Assembly (NCBI GenBank): GCA_002435785.1
Contig: DIUC01000047.1
Span: 1 to 64,000, forward strand
DNA: 64,000 nt
From: Saprospiraceae bacterium UBA6168
GTDB taxonomy: Bacteria > Bacteroidota > Bacteroidia > Chitinophagales > Saprospiraceae
Reading direction: 5' to 3'
The notes beneath the pieces are model-generated. The model was not told where the DNA came from, did not search any database, and saw only the letters and a list, made by a program, of their open reading frames with translations. Both the position numbers and the translations under genes were made by a program. Of the stretch, positions 51,055-59,713 are shown piece by piece; within the stretch, counting starts at the first letter, position 1, and each line of letters starts with the position of its first letter.

Positions 51055-51987
51055 TCAAAGCTGCATGTTGTTATAAACGTCAATTACCGATTTCACGGCA
51101 GCAGCCGAATCGGTAAGCAATTGGCGCTCTTCTTCATTCAATTTCACCTCAATGATTTGCTCGATACCAGTCTTGCCAAGCTTCACGGGCACACCGAGGA
51201 AGATGTCGTGCAGGCCGTATTGGCCGTCCAATTTGGCACAAACCGGGAAGATGCGCTTCTCATCCTTGACGATGGATTCCACCATTTGGGCGGCGGCGGC
51301 ACCCGGTGCGTACCAAGCGGAAGTTCCCATCAGTTGCACAAGTTCACCACCACCCACGGCAGTACGGTGAACGATGGCGTCCAGTTCCTCCTTGCCAATC
51401 AGTTCAGTCACAGGAATACCAGCGACGGTAGTGTAACGGGGCAGTGGCACCATCGTATCGCCGTGGCCGCCCATCAGCAATGCCTGGATGTCCTTTGGGG
51501 AGCAGTCAAGTGCTGTGGCAATGAACGCCCGGTAACGGGCAGTGTCAAGGATGCCCGCCATTCCGAACACTTTGGAAGAATCGAGGCCAGAGGAGCGCCA
51601 GCAAGCCAGCGTCATCACATCAAGCGGGTTTGACACGACGATAATGATGGGGTTCGTGCTGTGCTTCATGATGTTTTCCGTCACCGTGTTCACGATGCGG
51701 GCATTGGTGGAAATCAAGTCGTCACGGCTCATGCCCGGTTTGCGGGGCACCCCGGCGGTGATGACCACTATTTCGCTGCCTTCGGTGGCTGCGTAGTCGT
51801 CCCCTCCGCTGAGGTAAGTGCTGTACCCGTCAACGGGTGCTTGCTGCCAAGAGTCGAGGGCCTTGCCCTTTGCGAGGTTGCCAACGATGTCAATCAGTAC
51901 GACTTCTTTTACAATGTCCTTGTGGGCGAGAACGTTGGCACAAGTGGCGCCCACATTCCCTGCTCCGATTACCGTTACTTTACTCAT
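51055..51987 (-). CDS. mdh: Malate dehydrogenase
   Basis: The enzyme interconverts malate and oxaloacetate with NAD in the citric acid cycle. ATG 51987 starts MSKVTVIGAGNVGATCANVL, placing the NAD loop at residues 7-13; the longer frame to 52131 has no family support. Diagnostic residues are the Arg pair in VPRKPGMSRDDLI, MNP-type VSNPLDVM, LDTARYRAF, the catalytic His in MGGHGDTMVPL and the C-terminal LNEEERQLL. The 310-residue length is that of LDH-like bacterial MDH. A hairpin with heptamer-like units (52024-52076) lies in the leader. It has its own terminator. Confidence 0.96.
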   Translation of the reverse strand: MSKVTVIGAGNVGATCANVLAHKDIVKEVVLIDIVGNLAKGKALDSWQQAPVDGYSTYLSGGDDYAATEGSEIVVITAGVPRKPGMSRDDLISTNARIVNTVTENIMKHSTNPIIIVVSNPLDVMTLACWRSSGLDSSKVFGMAGILDTARYRAFIATALDCSPKDIQALLMGGHGDTMVPLPRYTTVAGIPVTELIGKEELDAIVHRTAVGGGELVQLMGTSAWYAPGAAAAQMVESIVKDEKRIFPVCAKLDGQYGLHDIFLGVPVKLGKTGIEQIIEVKLNEEERQLLTDSAAAVKSVIDVYNNMQL

Positions 51988-52023
51988 GATTTTATTTTTT
52001 GGTTGATGTTGGCGTTTTGGTTT

Positions 52024-52076
52024 GTTGGCGTCTTGACAAAATGGGCCATCACAACCCAACAAGCCAAGACGCCAAC
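52024..52076. repeat. Inverted repeat upstream of mdh
   Basis: gttggcgtcttg (52024-52035) is perfectly inverted at 52065-52076; flanking partial units (ttggcgttttgg, caacacgcc) extend the stem. It sits between divergent mdh and the protease gene and resembles the other short-unit palindromes in this window. Confidence 0.7.
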
Positions 52077-52157
52077 CTTCCAACACGCCTTTCAAAAAGC
52101 GGCGCAAAAGTAGAATTTTCCAATGGAACAAACGGAAATTGACTGGGCAAAGACAAG

Positions 52158-52185
52158 TTGAGGCGTATTTATTTTAATAACTTTG
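52158..52185 (+). promoter_or_regulatory. Bacteroidota-type promoter of the protease gene
   Basis: taactttg (52178-52185) matches TAnnTTTG exactly, with TTG at 52158-52160, a spacing of 17 bp. The protease ATG is 58 bp downstream of the box. Confidence 0.6.
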
Positions 52186-52243
52186 CAACCTGTTCGAGCA
52201 AAACTTGTTGAGGAAAAATAACGCAAATTTCAAAATCAGTAAA

Positions 52244-53752
52244 ATGTCAAGCAAAATAAAACCATTGGCAATAATGTTTGCCATCGCCCTATTCGCCGCC
52301 GCTAACGCAAAAGCCCAACACAAGTGTGGCGTGACCGCAGAAGCTGGAAAGCAAATCATGGAACAAATGCTGGAAAACCGAAACGAGATGCGGGATTTTG
52401 TCTTCACCCGTGGTGCCATCACTTATGTTCCCATCCGCTTCTTTTTGGTCGCAAAATCCGATGGAACGGGCAGGACATCTGAACGGGCAGGCTTTCAAGC
52501 ACTTTGCCTCCTCAACCAAAACTACTTGGATCAAGACATTCAATTTTACATCAAGGAGTTCAAGTACATCAACAGCACCAGCATTTACAGCAATCCTACC
52601 TCTTTTTCTGGCTCGAATGCCATCAAGAATCAGATGATTTACAATGCGCTCAACATCTTCTTCGTAAAGGAAATGTCCGAGGAGGGGGTACTTGGCTATT
52701 ACCAACCACCTGCTGGTCCACAGGGCAACGATTGGATTGTTGCATTGGAGAACTATGCTGGGCAAGACTTGGTCATCACCCATGAAGTTGGCCATTTTTT
52801 CAGTTTGAACCATACCTTTTACGGTTGGGAAAGCAGCGGAGGCTGGTCGGAGGCCGTGCACGGCAACCCCGTGGGCAATATGTCACCGGATAACGTCCCG
52901 AATGAGCGAGTGAACATGAGCAACTGTACTGTGGCTGGTGACGGCATCTGCGATACTGCTGCCGACTATATGTTTCCGAGCAACAATTGCAGCTACACCC
53001 AAAACGCAAAAGACCCCAATGGCCAGTTACTGACGCCGGACATCCATAATTTCATGAATTATGTCTATAGCTGCACCAGCTATAATTTCTCTAACGGCCA
53101 AAAATCGGCTATCAGCAATAGCTTGTTCAGCAACAGCCGCAACTACGTCCGCCCAAACTACTCGCCAAACTTGTCCCCTGTCACCGGAAGTCCAACGATT
53201 ATCAGCCCACAGCAAAGCGAGACCATAGCAACCTACAACGCTGTTCCCTTGGAGTGGACAGCGCTCCCCGGTGCCGATAAGTACCTAATAGAACTGACCA
53301 CTGCTGGACAAGAAACAGCAAGGGTCATTGCCAATTCAAACAGCATTGTACTGACTAACCTGTTGCCCAACAAGAGCTACCTCTGGAAGGTCATGGGCTT
53401 CAATGAATCCTCCACTTGTGGCGGATTCTCTGGTCAAAGAATATTCAAGACAGGTGGGCTTTTGAGCGATACCTTCACCGTGCCCGATGTGGCTAAATGG
53501 AGCATTGCCCCTAATCCCGTTAAAGCTGGCGCTTCTTTTTTCGTCAACATGGAAGCGACCGAAGCCGTCAAGGCCTCCATCAGCATCCACAGCATGACTG
53601 GGCAATTGGTGCAGGAGTTCCCACAAACTGACTTCAATGCTGGCGAGAACAGCATCGAACTATCTACGAATGACTTGACCGCTGGCATCTACTTCGTAAC
53701 CTTGCGGACGAAGAACGACTTCCAGACCAAGCGCATTTCCGTCCTGCATTAG
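52244..53752 (+). CDS. Secreted metzincin-like zinc metalloprotease with T9SS type A tail
   Basis: Start ATG 52244 (MSSKIKPLAIMFAIALFAAANAKAQ) gives a clear signal peptide. The catalytic domain (about 30-310) contains the zinc site HEVGHFFSLNH (about 182-192; the HExxHxxxxxH metzincin pattern, with Ser in place of the usual Gly) and a Met-turn NFMNYVY further on. Several Cys pairs (CTVAGDGICDTAADY, NNCSYT) fit pappalysin-type (M43) proteases. A fibronectin-like region follows (about 325-415). The last ~75 residues (WSIAPNPVKAGASFFVNME ... HSMTGQLVQEF ... GIYFVTLRTKNDFQTKRISVLH) are the type A sorting domain. An extracellular protease exported by T9SS is well supported. Confidence 0.86.
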   Translation: MSSKIKPLAIMFAIALFAAANAKAQHKCGVTAEAGKQIMEQMLENRNEMRDFVFTRGAITYVPIRFFLVAKSDGTGRTSERAGFQALCLLNQNYLDQDIQFYIKEFKYINSTSIYSNPTSFSGSNAIKNQMIYNALNIFFVKEMSEEGVLGYYQPPAGPQGNDWIVALENYAGQDLVITHEVGHFFSLNHTFYGWESSGGWSEAVHGNPVGNMSPDNVPNERVNMSNCTVAGDGICDTAADYMFPSNNCSYTQNAKDPNGQLLTPDIHNFMNYVYSCTSYNFSNGQKSAISNSLFSNSRNYVRPNYSPNLSPVTGSPTIISPQQSETIATYNAVPLEWTALPGADKYLIELTTAGQETARVIANSNSIVLTNLLPNKSYLWKVMGFNESSTCGGFSGQRIFKTGGLLSDTFTVPDVAKWSIAPNPVKAGASFFVNMEATEAVKASISIHSMTGQLVQEFPQTDFNAGENSIELSTNDLTAGIYFVTLRTKNDFQTKRISVLH

Positions 53753-53772
53753 ACCATTCCGTATTTCACCAA

Positions 53773-53809
53773 AAAAAGCCCTGGCGACAACAGTTCGGCA
53801 GGGCTTTTT
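53773..53809 (+). terminator. Intrinsic terminator after the protease gene
   Basis: aaaaagccctg pairs with cagggcttttt around a 15-nt loop, giving an 11-bp stem followed by T. It lies 20 bp after the stop. Confidence 0.82.
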
Positions 53810-53840
53810 TCATTCCAAAAAGAAAAGTCAATCGGCTTCG

Positions 53841-53848
53841 TACCTTTG
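53841..53848 (+). promoter_or_regulatory. -7 promoter box of rimO
   Basis: tacctttg is an exact TAnnTTTG box, 20 bp before the rimO ATG. No clear -33 TTG is seen. Confidence 0.55.
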
Positions 53849-53868
53849 CCGACTATTTACAAAAAAAC

Positions 53869-55182
53869 ATGAAGACCCGTACCTTAAAGCAAGATAAAGT
53901 CAACGTAATTACCCTCGGCTGCTCCAAGAACTTGGTGGACAGCGAGAACCTGATTACCCAATTAAAAGCCAACGACTTTGACGTGGTGCATGACAGCGAG
54001 GACCAAGACGCCAACATTGTCATCGTGAATACCTGTGGTTTTATTGACGTTGCGAAGCAAGAAAGCATTGATACCATTCTGGCCTACGCTGGCGCAAAAA
54101 CCGAGGGCGATATTGACAAACTCTACGTCACGGGCTGCCTATCACAGCGTTACCGGGAAGATTTGGCGTTGGAAATACCGGAAGTGGATGCTTGGTTCGG
54201 CACCTTGGAACTACCCGGCCTGCTCGCCCGGTTCAACGCCAACTACCGCCATGACCTCGTCGGCGAGCGCCTTATCACCACGCCGCCGCATTATGCCTAC
54301 CTGAAAATTTCGGAAGGGTGCAACCGCACGTGCAGCTTTTGCGCCATACCACTGATGCGGGGCAAGCATGTTTCCCGCCCCATTGAGTCGTTGGTGGCAG
54401 AGGCGAGGAGCTTAGCAAGGCGGGGCGTGAAAGAGCTGATGCTCATTGCGCAAGAGCTGACCTACTATGGCCTCGATTTGTACAAAAAAAGGGAGTTGCC
54501 CGCCCTGTTGGAAGCACTTTCGGAAGTAGAGGGCATTGAGTGGATTCGTCTGCATTATGCTTATCCGAGCAAGTTTCCGGTGGAGATTTTTGACGCAATG
54601 GCTCGGCTGCCCAAAGTTTGCAACTACCTCGACATCCCGCTCCAACACGCAGCCAATGGCGTACTGGAACGGATGCGCCGACAAATAACCCGTGAGGAAA
54701 CTACCGACCTTATCAATTTGGCGAGGGAGCGGGTCCCAGGCATCGCCATCCGCACCACCATGCTGGTTGGGTTTCCGGGCGAAACGGAGGAGGAGTTTGA
54801 GGAGCTTTGCGATTTTGTTCGGGAAATGGAATTCGAACGCCTTGGTGTCTTTCAATACAGCCACGAGGAAAACACCAGTGCCCACGACCTTGCCGACGAT
54901 GTATCGGAAGTGGAGAAGGCGGACCGTGCTGCCCGGCTCATGGAGATTCAGCAAGAAATCAGCCACCGGAAAAACCTCGAAAAAGTCAACCAAACTTACC
55001 GAGTGCTGTTCGACAGGAAGGAAGGCGGTTACTTTGTTGGCCGCTCCGAGTTCGACAGCCCCGAAGTGGACAACGAGGTGCTGGTGGATGCCAAATCCAA
55101 TTTTGCAAGGATAGGTGACTTCGCCAACGTGAAGGTCACCAGTGCTGCCGAGTTTGATTTGTTTGGGGAAATAACGCAATAG
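53869..55182 (+). CDS. rimO: Ribosomal protein S12 methylthiotransferase RimO
   Basis: RimO adds a methylthio group to an aspartate of ribosomal protein S12, using SAM and two iron-sulfur clusters. The 437-residue protein has the N-terminal MTTase domain with cluster cysteines 18, 56 and 90 (TLGCSKN, VNTCGFI, VTGCLSQ). The radical-SAM motif CNRTCSFC is at residues 151-158, with GKHVSRPIESLVAEA and the C-terminal TRAM domain (about 370-437). The start codon sits 20 bp after a good promoter box. A membrane-protein gene follows 77 bp on. MiaB is excluded by the S12-type sequence (AIPLMRGKHVSRP, QELTYYGLDLY). Confidence 0.94.
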   Translation: MKTRTLKQDKVNVITLGCSKNLVDSENLITQLKANDFDVVHDSEDQDANIVIVNTCGFIDVAKQESIDTILAYAGAKTEGDIDKLYVTGCLSQRYREDLALEIPEVDAWFGTLELPGLLARFNANYRHDLVGERLITTPPHYAYLKISEGCNRTCSFCAIPLMRGKHVSRPIESLVAEARSLARRGVKELMLIAQELTYYGLDLYKKRELPALLEALSEVEGIEWIRLHYAYPSKFPVEIFDAMARLPKVCNYLDIPLQHAANGVLERMRRQITREETTDLINLARERVPGIAIRTTMLVGFPGETEEEFEELCDFVREMEFERLGVFQYSHEENTSAHDLADDVSEVEKADRAARLMEIQQEISHRKNLEKVNQTYRVLFDRKEGGYFVGRSEFDSPEVDNEVLVDAKSNFARIGDFANVKVTSAAEFDLFGEITQ

Positions 55183-55259
55183 GTTTTGGACGATGGGGTG
55201 CACACAGCATACGGAAACCCCAGAACCCGAAAACCCCCAAAATCTTCACCAAATTCATC

Positions 55260-55721
55260 ATGGAAAACAAATCTCACCCGATCTTCGTCAAGCTCCAAAA
55301 CCCTTTCAACCAGGGACTTATGTTGCTTGCTGCCGTTTTGATTTTCAACCTTGGCGCAGCCGCATTCCATGCTACGGGCATTGAAATAGAGCAGCGTTTC
55401 CCTTGGACCATTGCGGCCTCTTTCCTGTTGTTCTTTTCCGCCATGAATGCCGTACTGAGCATTTTTTCCCCTAACATGGACAACTATTGGACCCGCTCCA
55501 TCCTGAGTTTTGTGGGTTTGGCAGCGGTGTCGGCGCTCCTGGCGCAATTTTTCAGCAAACTAAGCATGAACGATGCGGGGTCATATAAGTGGATTTACAT
55601 CGTCGTGACCATTGGTTACCTTGTTTTCTTGCTCATCCTGACCGCCATGCGCAAAATCGTGGACTTTGCGCAGCGGGAAGAATGGAACCAACCAAAACTG
55701 CGGCAAAAGCGCAGACGATAA
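55260..55721 (+). CDS. Four-span membrane protein (hypothetical)
   Basis: The 153-residue protein has four hydrophobic segments (about 20-38, 48-68, 82-100, 110-130), a short N-terminus and a basic C-terminal tail (QPKLRQKRRR) expected to face the cytoplasm. I do not recognise a family with known function. It lies 77 bp downstream of rimO in the same direction and could be co-transcribed. Small four-span proteins of this sort are common and uncharacterised in Bacteroidota. Confidence 0.75.
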   Translation: MENKSHPIFVKLQNPFNQGLMLLAAVLIFNLGAAAFHATGIEIEQRFPWTIAASFLLFFSAMNAVLSIFSPNMDNYWTRSILSFVGLAAVSALLAQFFSKLSMNDAGSYKWIYIVVTIGYLVFLLILTAMRKIVDFAQREEWNQPKLRQKRRR

Positions 55722-55805
55722 GGCAGTGCTGTTTTTCCCGCTCAGAGAATTTCTACAGCCCTATGTTGTTTTTGAAGTTGGTCAGGGGTTTTTAAACTCG
55801 GAGGG

Positions 55806-56609
55806 TTATTTCCTGACCGGGAGCGCAAGCAAGGGTATGCCGATAAGGCCGGCGACCTTTTCCGTGATGCTGCCGTCAATGATTTTTTTAAAAAAAGAGC
55901 GCTCGTGCACGAACATGACCAATGCTTCGTTTTTCAGCCCCTGACTGTATTCCACCAAGTCCTTGTATAGCGGGGTTTCGATGGGTGATGGGACTATCTT
56001 GAAGGGGATGGGACTTTTAGTGCCATGCCCTGTGAATGGCAAGGCGGTGATATAAAAGGCTTCCAACTCGCATTTGAACCAATCGCCCCATTTACCGGCA
56101 AGCTTTCCGTGTCGGGAAACCTGCTCTGGTGTGGCAAAAACCGACAGTTTTTCCAACATGGTGGCTGACCATTGGGACGGTATTGCAAGTACAGGCACTT
56201 TTGCCTTCCCGATTAAGTTGGCGGTGTTGCTGCCGAATATTTTATCGGCCATCCCGGTCACGCCATGCGTGCCCATCACGACCAGCTTTGCTCTTGCCTG
56301 TTTGAACCGCTGAATAATGCCGTCGAAAAATTCTGAGGTAGTATAAACCAACTTGACCCGCCAACGGACGCCAGGCTCAATACCGAGCGCAGCGATACGC
56401 GCTTGGGCAAGGGTTATTAGCTTTTCCTCATCCTTTTTGCGGTCGTTCTTGACCATCTCCAGGATTTTGGGCCTACCGGAGAAAGCTGTCAAATCAATTA
56501 CATGAAGCAGCTCGACCTGACTGCCCGTGCGGTGCGCAAGCAGCAACGCCGCATCGAGCGCTTTTTCTGCATTGGCGGAATAATCTACAGGAACAATGAT
56601 GAGTGACAT
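55806..56609 (-). CDS. Tandem universal stress protein (UspA family)
   Basis: The 267-residue protein has a well-formed first Usp domain (about 1-147): LIIVPVDYSANAEKALDAAL, LLHVIDL, and the nucleotide-binding VMGTHGVTGMADKIFGSNTANLI followed by VPVLAIP. The second half (about 148-267) is a weaker Usp fold (KLSVFATPEQVSRHGK, ALVMFVHERSFFKKIIDGSIT, GIPLLALP) that keeps the C-terminal GIPLLALP strand but has lost a clear GxxG nucleotide loop. Cytoplasmic stress proteins of this type usually bind ATP or AMP. It is convergent with the four-span gene, with 84 bp between stops. Confidence 0.87.
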   Translation of the reverse strand: MSLIIVPVDYSANAEKALDAALLLAHRTGSQVELLHVIDLTAFSGRPKILEMVKNDRKKDEEKLITLAQARIAALGIEPGVRWRVKLVYTTSEFFDGIIQRFKQARAKLVVMGTHGVTGMADKIFGSNTANLIGKAKVPVLAIPSQWSATMLEKLSVFATPEQVSRHGKLAGKWGDWFKCELEAFYITALPFTGHGTKSPIPFKIVPSPIETPLYKDLVEYSQGLKNEALVMFVHERSFFKKIIDGSITEKVAGLIGIPLLALPVRK

Positions 56610-56988
56610 ATAGGGAGATTTTTTTCATGAAGTTTCTGGCACAAGCGTACAAGAAAACTTAACGACATTCTTTTCAGCAAAATAGCACCCCGCAGCGTGG
56701 CGTTCGAACTGATTTTTGTCCGATTGGCAGATGATTAAAATCAAGCCGCAACAGCCTACCTGCCTAATATCACTCGGCATGGACGAGAACCATCGTGGCA
56801 TCCGGCAGGTCAAGACCATGAGTAAAACATCCACAAACGAAGGGCCTGCACATCCCGGCCCTGAACTTGGTTCGTTACGAGGTCGGGCTTGGCAGTCATT
56901 TCTTAGCGTTGACAAAACCCAACATTTACCTATTCTTATCGGCCAATGCCGTATATTTTTACCAACTTTGCAGAAAACAACACATTTA

Positions 56989-57969
56989 ATGAATCTCCTT
57001 ACCAAATTTTTTGCAATTTTCTGGCTGGTTGGCATGGTGTCCTGCACTTCTGAAACTGCCCCCGGCACCAATTCCACATCTGGTTCCAACCCTGACTCCT
57101 TGGCGCAAACAGCCGTCGATTCGGTCCCAGTGCCGAGCGAATCGAGCAAGCCTACCTGCAAACTCGTGGGCAGCGTAATGGAGGGCAATATGTTCTGGGC
57201 TGCCGGAATAGATAGGTTCGTGGTCATTTCCGCTGAAAAGGAAACGGAGGACAAAGACCTCGGCGAAAGCCACCGGATACTCACGGTGTATGATGGCAAA
57301 TGCCAGCAACTGTTCCGGGAAGTGCTGCCGGTGAACCTCAGCGCCGACTATCCCTATTACCTGTCCGAAATCACCTACAATAACCTGAGCAAACAGGTGG
57401 CCATTCGGGGATTTGACAAGTTTTACATCTTCGACCTGGCGGCCATGAAGCTTTCCCCGGCGCTACTGCCCAAGTTCCTCAACAAGCGCTTCGTCGAGGA
57501 CGCACAAAGCGGCGCCATCAAGCGGCTGGAACTTTGGGAAGACTATTTGGTGGGGTTTGCGGCGAGCGTCGGCCCATTTGTCTATGACCTCAGCGACCCG
57601 ACGAACCCGACTCCCGTACTGCCATTGGCAGAGTACGCCATCGTGAAAGGGGAGCAGTTCAATTCCATGTTTTTGCTAAAATCCACCGACAAGAACAATG
57701 GTTATCAAGCACTTGCGCCAGTTTACGACTACGACAAAGAGGTTTTCTCCCTGAACATCCTGTTCGACAAGCCCATGAATTTTGACCCGGTCATCAATAA
57801 ATCGTTCAAGAACAACCGGTTTATCCTCCTGAAAGAACTGCAAGGCGGCACCCAACGCTTGCCCTACGCCGTGGACATGGTGCAGCGTAAAACCATTCCA
57901 CTCCCTGCCGACATCAGTGCGAAAAAAGATACGGACATCTTGGAATGGCTGAAAAAGCAGGTCAAATAA
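56989..57969 (+). CDS. Secreted lipoprotein, possibly beta-propeller (hypothetical)
   Basis: Start ATG 56989 (MNLLTKFFAIFWLVGMVSC) gives a lipoprotein signal with Cys at residue 19; the open frame reaches back to 56716, but that part has no protein character. The start is also supported by a near-consensus -7 box (caactttg, about 56963-56970). The mature protein (326 residues total) has a Ser/Thr-rich linker and then a beta-rich domain with repeated strands such as RILTVYDGKCQQLF, VAIRGFDKFYIFDLAAMKL and LVGFAASVGPFVYDLSDPTNP, suggestive of a propeller. No catalytic motif is visible. A hairpin follows at 58024-58056. Confidence 0.7.
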   Translation: MNLLTKFFAIFWLVGMVSCTSETAPGTNSTSGSNPDSLAQTAVDSVPVPSESSKPTCKLVGSVMEGNMFWAAGIDRFVVISAEKETEDKDLGESHRILTVYDGKCQQLFREVLPVNLSADYPYYLSEITYNNLSKQVAIRGFDKFYIFDLAAMKLSPALLPKFLNKRFVEDAQSGAIKRLELWEDYLVGFAASVGPFVYDLSDPTNPTPVLPLAEYAIVKGEQFNSMFLLKSTDKNNGYQALAPVYDYDKEVFSLNILFDKPMNFDPVINKSFKNNRFILLKELQGGTQRLPYAVDMVQRKTIPLPADISAKKDTDILEWLKKQVK

Positions 57970-58023
57970 GCCAATAACAAAGCCTTTGGGGGAAATATCT
58001 GCATCGTCCGAAACTACTGTTTG

Positions 58024-58056
58024 AACGTCGGGGAAGTTCAAAACTTGCCCGACGTT
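58024..58056. repeat. Hairpin downstream of the lipoprotein gene
   Basis: aacgtcggggaagtt (58024-58038) pairs with aacttgcccgacgtt (58042-58056) with one mismatch and a 3-nt loop. No T-tract follows, so it may be a terminator without a tail or a short palindromic repeat. Confidence 0.65.
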
Positions 58057-58197
58057 ATGCCGCACTATCCATGACGTTTTCAAAGTTGACGGCATTTTCA
58101 ACCATTTATCCATGATAGGAGGCTTTTGATAGAAATATTTGATGGATGAAAAACGCTCCTTTTATTATTGCAGCTTGTTCTAAAATCCTTTGGAATT

Positions 58198-59673
58198 ATG
58201 AGGTTCGAAAAATCTAACTTTCGCAAGTTGTTCCTTTTTGCTGCAATCATTTTCACATCGCTGCTTGGCCCCAACCAATTGGCAGCCCAGGAAACTTGGT
58301 CGCTCCAACGCTGCATTGACTATGCCCGCCAGAACAGCCTTTCGCTGAAACAAGCCGGTTACGGTATCGCTCTCGCAAAGCTTACCGACAAGCAAAATCA
58401 GTTCTCCCGGCTGCCCAATGCCAGTGCCAATTCCAACGCAGGTTGGCAGTTTGGCCGAACCATTGACCCGACCACCAACACCTTCGACAACCAGACCATT
58501 GCCTTCCACAGCATGGGGCTGAACGTGGGGGCAACCTTGTATTCGGGGGGCCGCATCAACAATACCATCAAACAAGGCAAAATTGACGTGCAAGCTGCTG
58601 AACAGGACGCCGCTGCCAGCTTCAACAACATTGCCCTCAGCATCGCCAATGCCTACTTGAGCATTTTGATGTCGGAGGAGCAGCTTGAAAATGCAAACAA
58701 ACGCCGCTCCTTGTCCGGGGGACAATTGGGGCAAACCGACAAGTTGATTGCCGCAGGCTCATTGCCCGCCAACGACCGCCTCGATGTGCTGGCCCAAATC
58801 GCCAATGATGAGCAGGCCATCGTTCAAGCGAAAAACGCCATTGACCTCAACTACCTGAACCTCAAGGTTTTAATGCAGTTGGACCCAGCCACCGACATCA
58901 AAATCGAGCGCCCGCAGTTCCTGATACCCGCTGATGCACGCCCGGAATCCTTGACCTTGCAGGAGGTTTATGGCAAGGCCGTGAACACCCAGCCGCAAAT
59001 AAAGGCGAGCGAGCTTAGGGTGCAGAGCGCCGAAGTGGATGTGAAATTGGCGCAGTCAGGATACTATCCGACCATCAGCCTATTTGGTGGCTTGGACACC
59101 AGGTGGTCGGGTGCCTCCAAAATTAGGGAATTGGAATCGGGCATCGAACGCGTTGGCCAAACCTTTTATGTTGACTTGGGTGCTGGCCAGCAATCATTGG
59201 ATGTAGAGTTTGATGCTCCCTTCAACAAAATCAATGTGCTTGACTATCCCTATTTCGACCAAATAAAAGACAATTTTGGGCAAAACATCGGTGCCAACAT
59301 CCGCATCCCCATTTATAGCAATGGCATAAATGACGTGAATGTACAACGTGCCGAGGTGGGTATCCTGAACGCCCAAGTCCAGAACGATTTGAACAAGCAG
59401 CAGCTCAAAAACGATGTCCAACAATCCATCGCCAGTGCAAGGGCGGCGGCGCTGACCTTGGAGGCATCGCAAAAGGCCAGCGATGCGGCAAAGGTTGCTT
59501 TTGAAAATGCGGAAAAGCGCTTCACCCTTGGCACCATCAACAACCTGCAATTGCTGACGGCCCGCAACACGCTGGACATCGCAGATACCAACCTAATCGT
59601 GGCAAGGTATGATTACTTGTTTCGGCTGAAAATCATTGATTTTTACCTTGGGAACCCAATTAAGTTGGACTAA
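58198..59673 (+). CDS. TolC family outer-membrane efflux protein
   Basis: Start ATG 58198 gives the signal MRFEKSNFRKLF...LLGPNQLAAQ. The 491-residue protein has the duplicated TolC layout: WSLQRCIDYARQNSLSLKQAGYGIALAK (first repeat), a long helix pair, then LTLQEVYGKAVNTQPQIKASELRVQSAEVDVKLAQSGYYPTISLFGG (second repeat) and ENAEKRFTLGTINNLQLLTARNTL near the end. It forms an outer-membrane channel for efflux or secretion. The periplasmic adaptor gene follows 40 bp later in the same operon, but no inner-membrane pump is encoded nearby. The protein resembles the channel of Mac-type and RND-type systems. Confidence 0.9.
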   Translation: MRFEKSNFRKLFLFAAIIFTSLLGPNQLAAQETWSLQRCIDYARQNSLSLKQAGYGIALAKLTDKQNQFSRLPNASANSNAGWQFGRTIDPTTNTFDNQTIAFHSMGLNVGATLYSGGRINNTIKQGKIDVQAAEQDAAASFNNIALSIANAYLSILMSEEQLENANKRRSLSGGQLGQTDKLIAAGSLPANDRLDVLAQIANDEQAIVQAKNAIDLNYLNLKVLMQLDPATDIKIERPQFLIPADARPESLTLQEVYGKAVNTQPQIKASELRVQSAEVDVKLAQSGYYPTISLFGGLDTRWSGASKIRELESGIERVGQTFYVDLGAGQQSLDVEFDAPFNKINVLDYPYFDQIKDNFGQNIGANIRIPIYSNGINDVNVQRAEVGILNAQVQNDLNKQQLKNDVQQSIASARAAALTLEASQKASDAAKVAFENAEKRFTLGTINNLQLLTARNTLDIADTNLIVARYDYLFRLKIIDFYLGNPIKLD

Positions 59674-59713
59674 CCATTGGCCCAATTCATTCATCATTTA
59701 TTACCTTTTTGAT

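Noticed and set aside
51988..52131. Upstream start for malate dehydrogenase
   Set aside because: The extension has no family match and contains the heptamer-like hairpin; MSKVTVIGAG begins at the usual position.
54412..55203. 263-residue minus-strand open frame opposite rimO
   Set aside because: RimO is complete with all cluster cysteines on the plus strand; the antisense frame is a codon-bias shadow.
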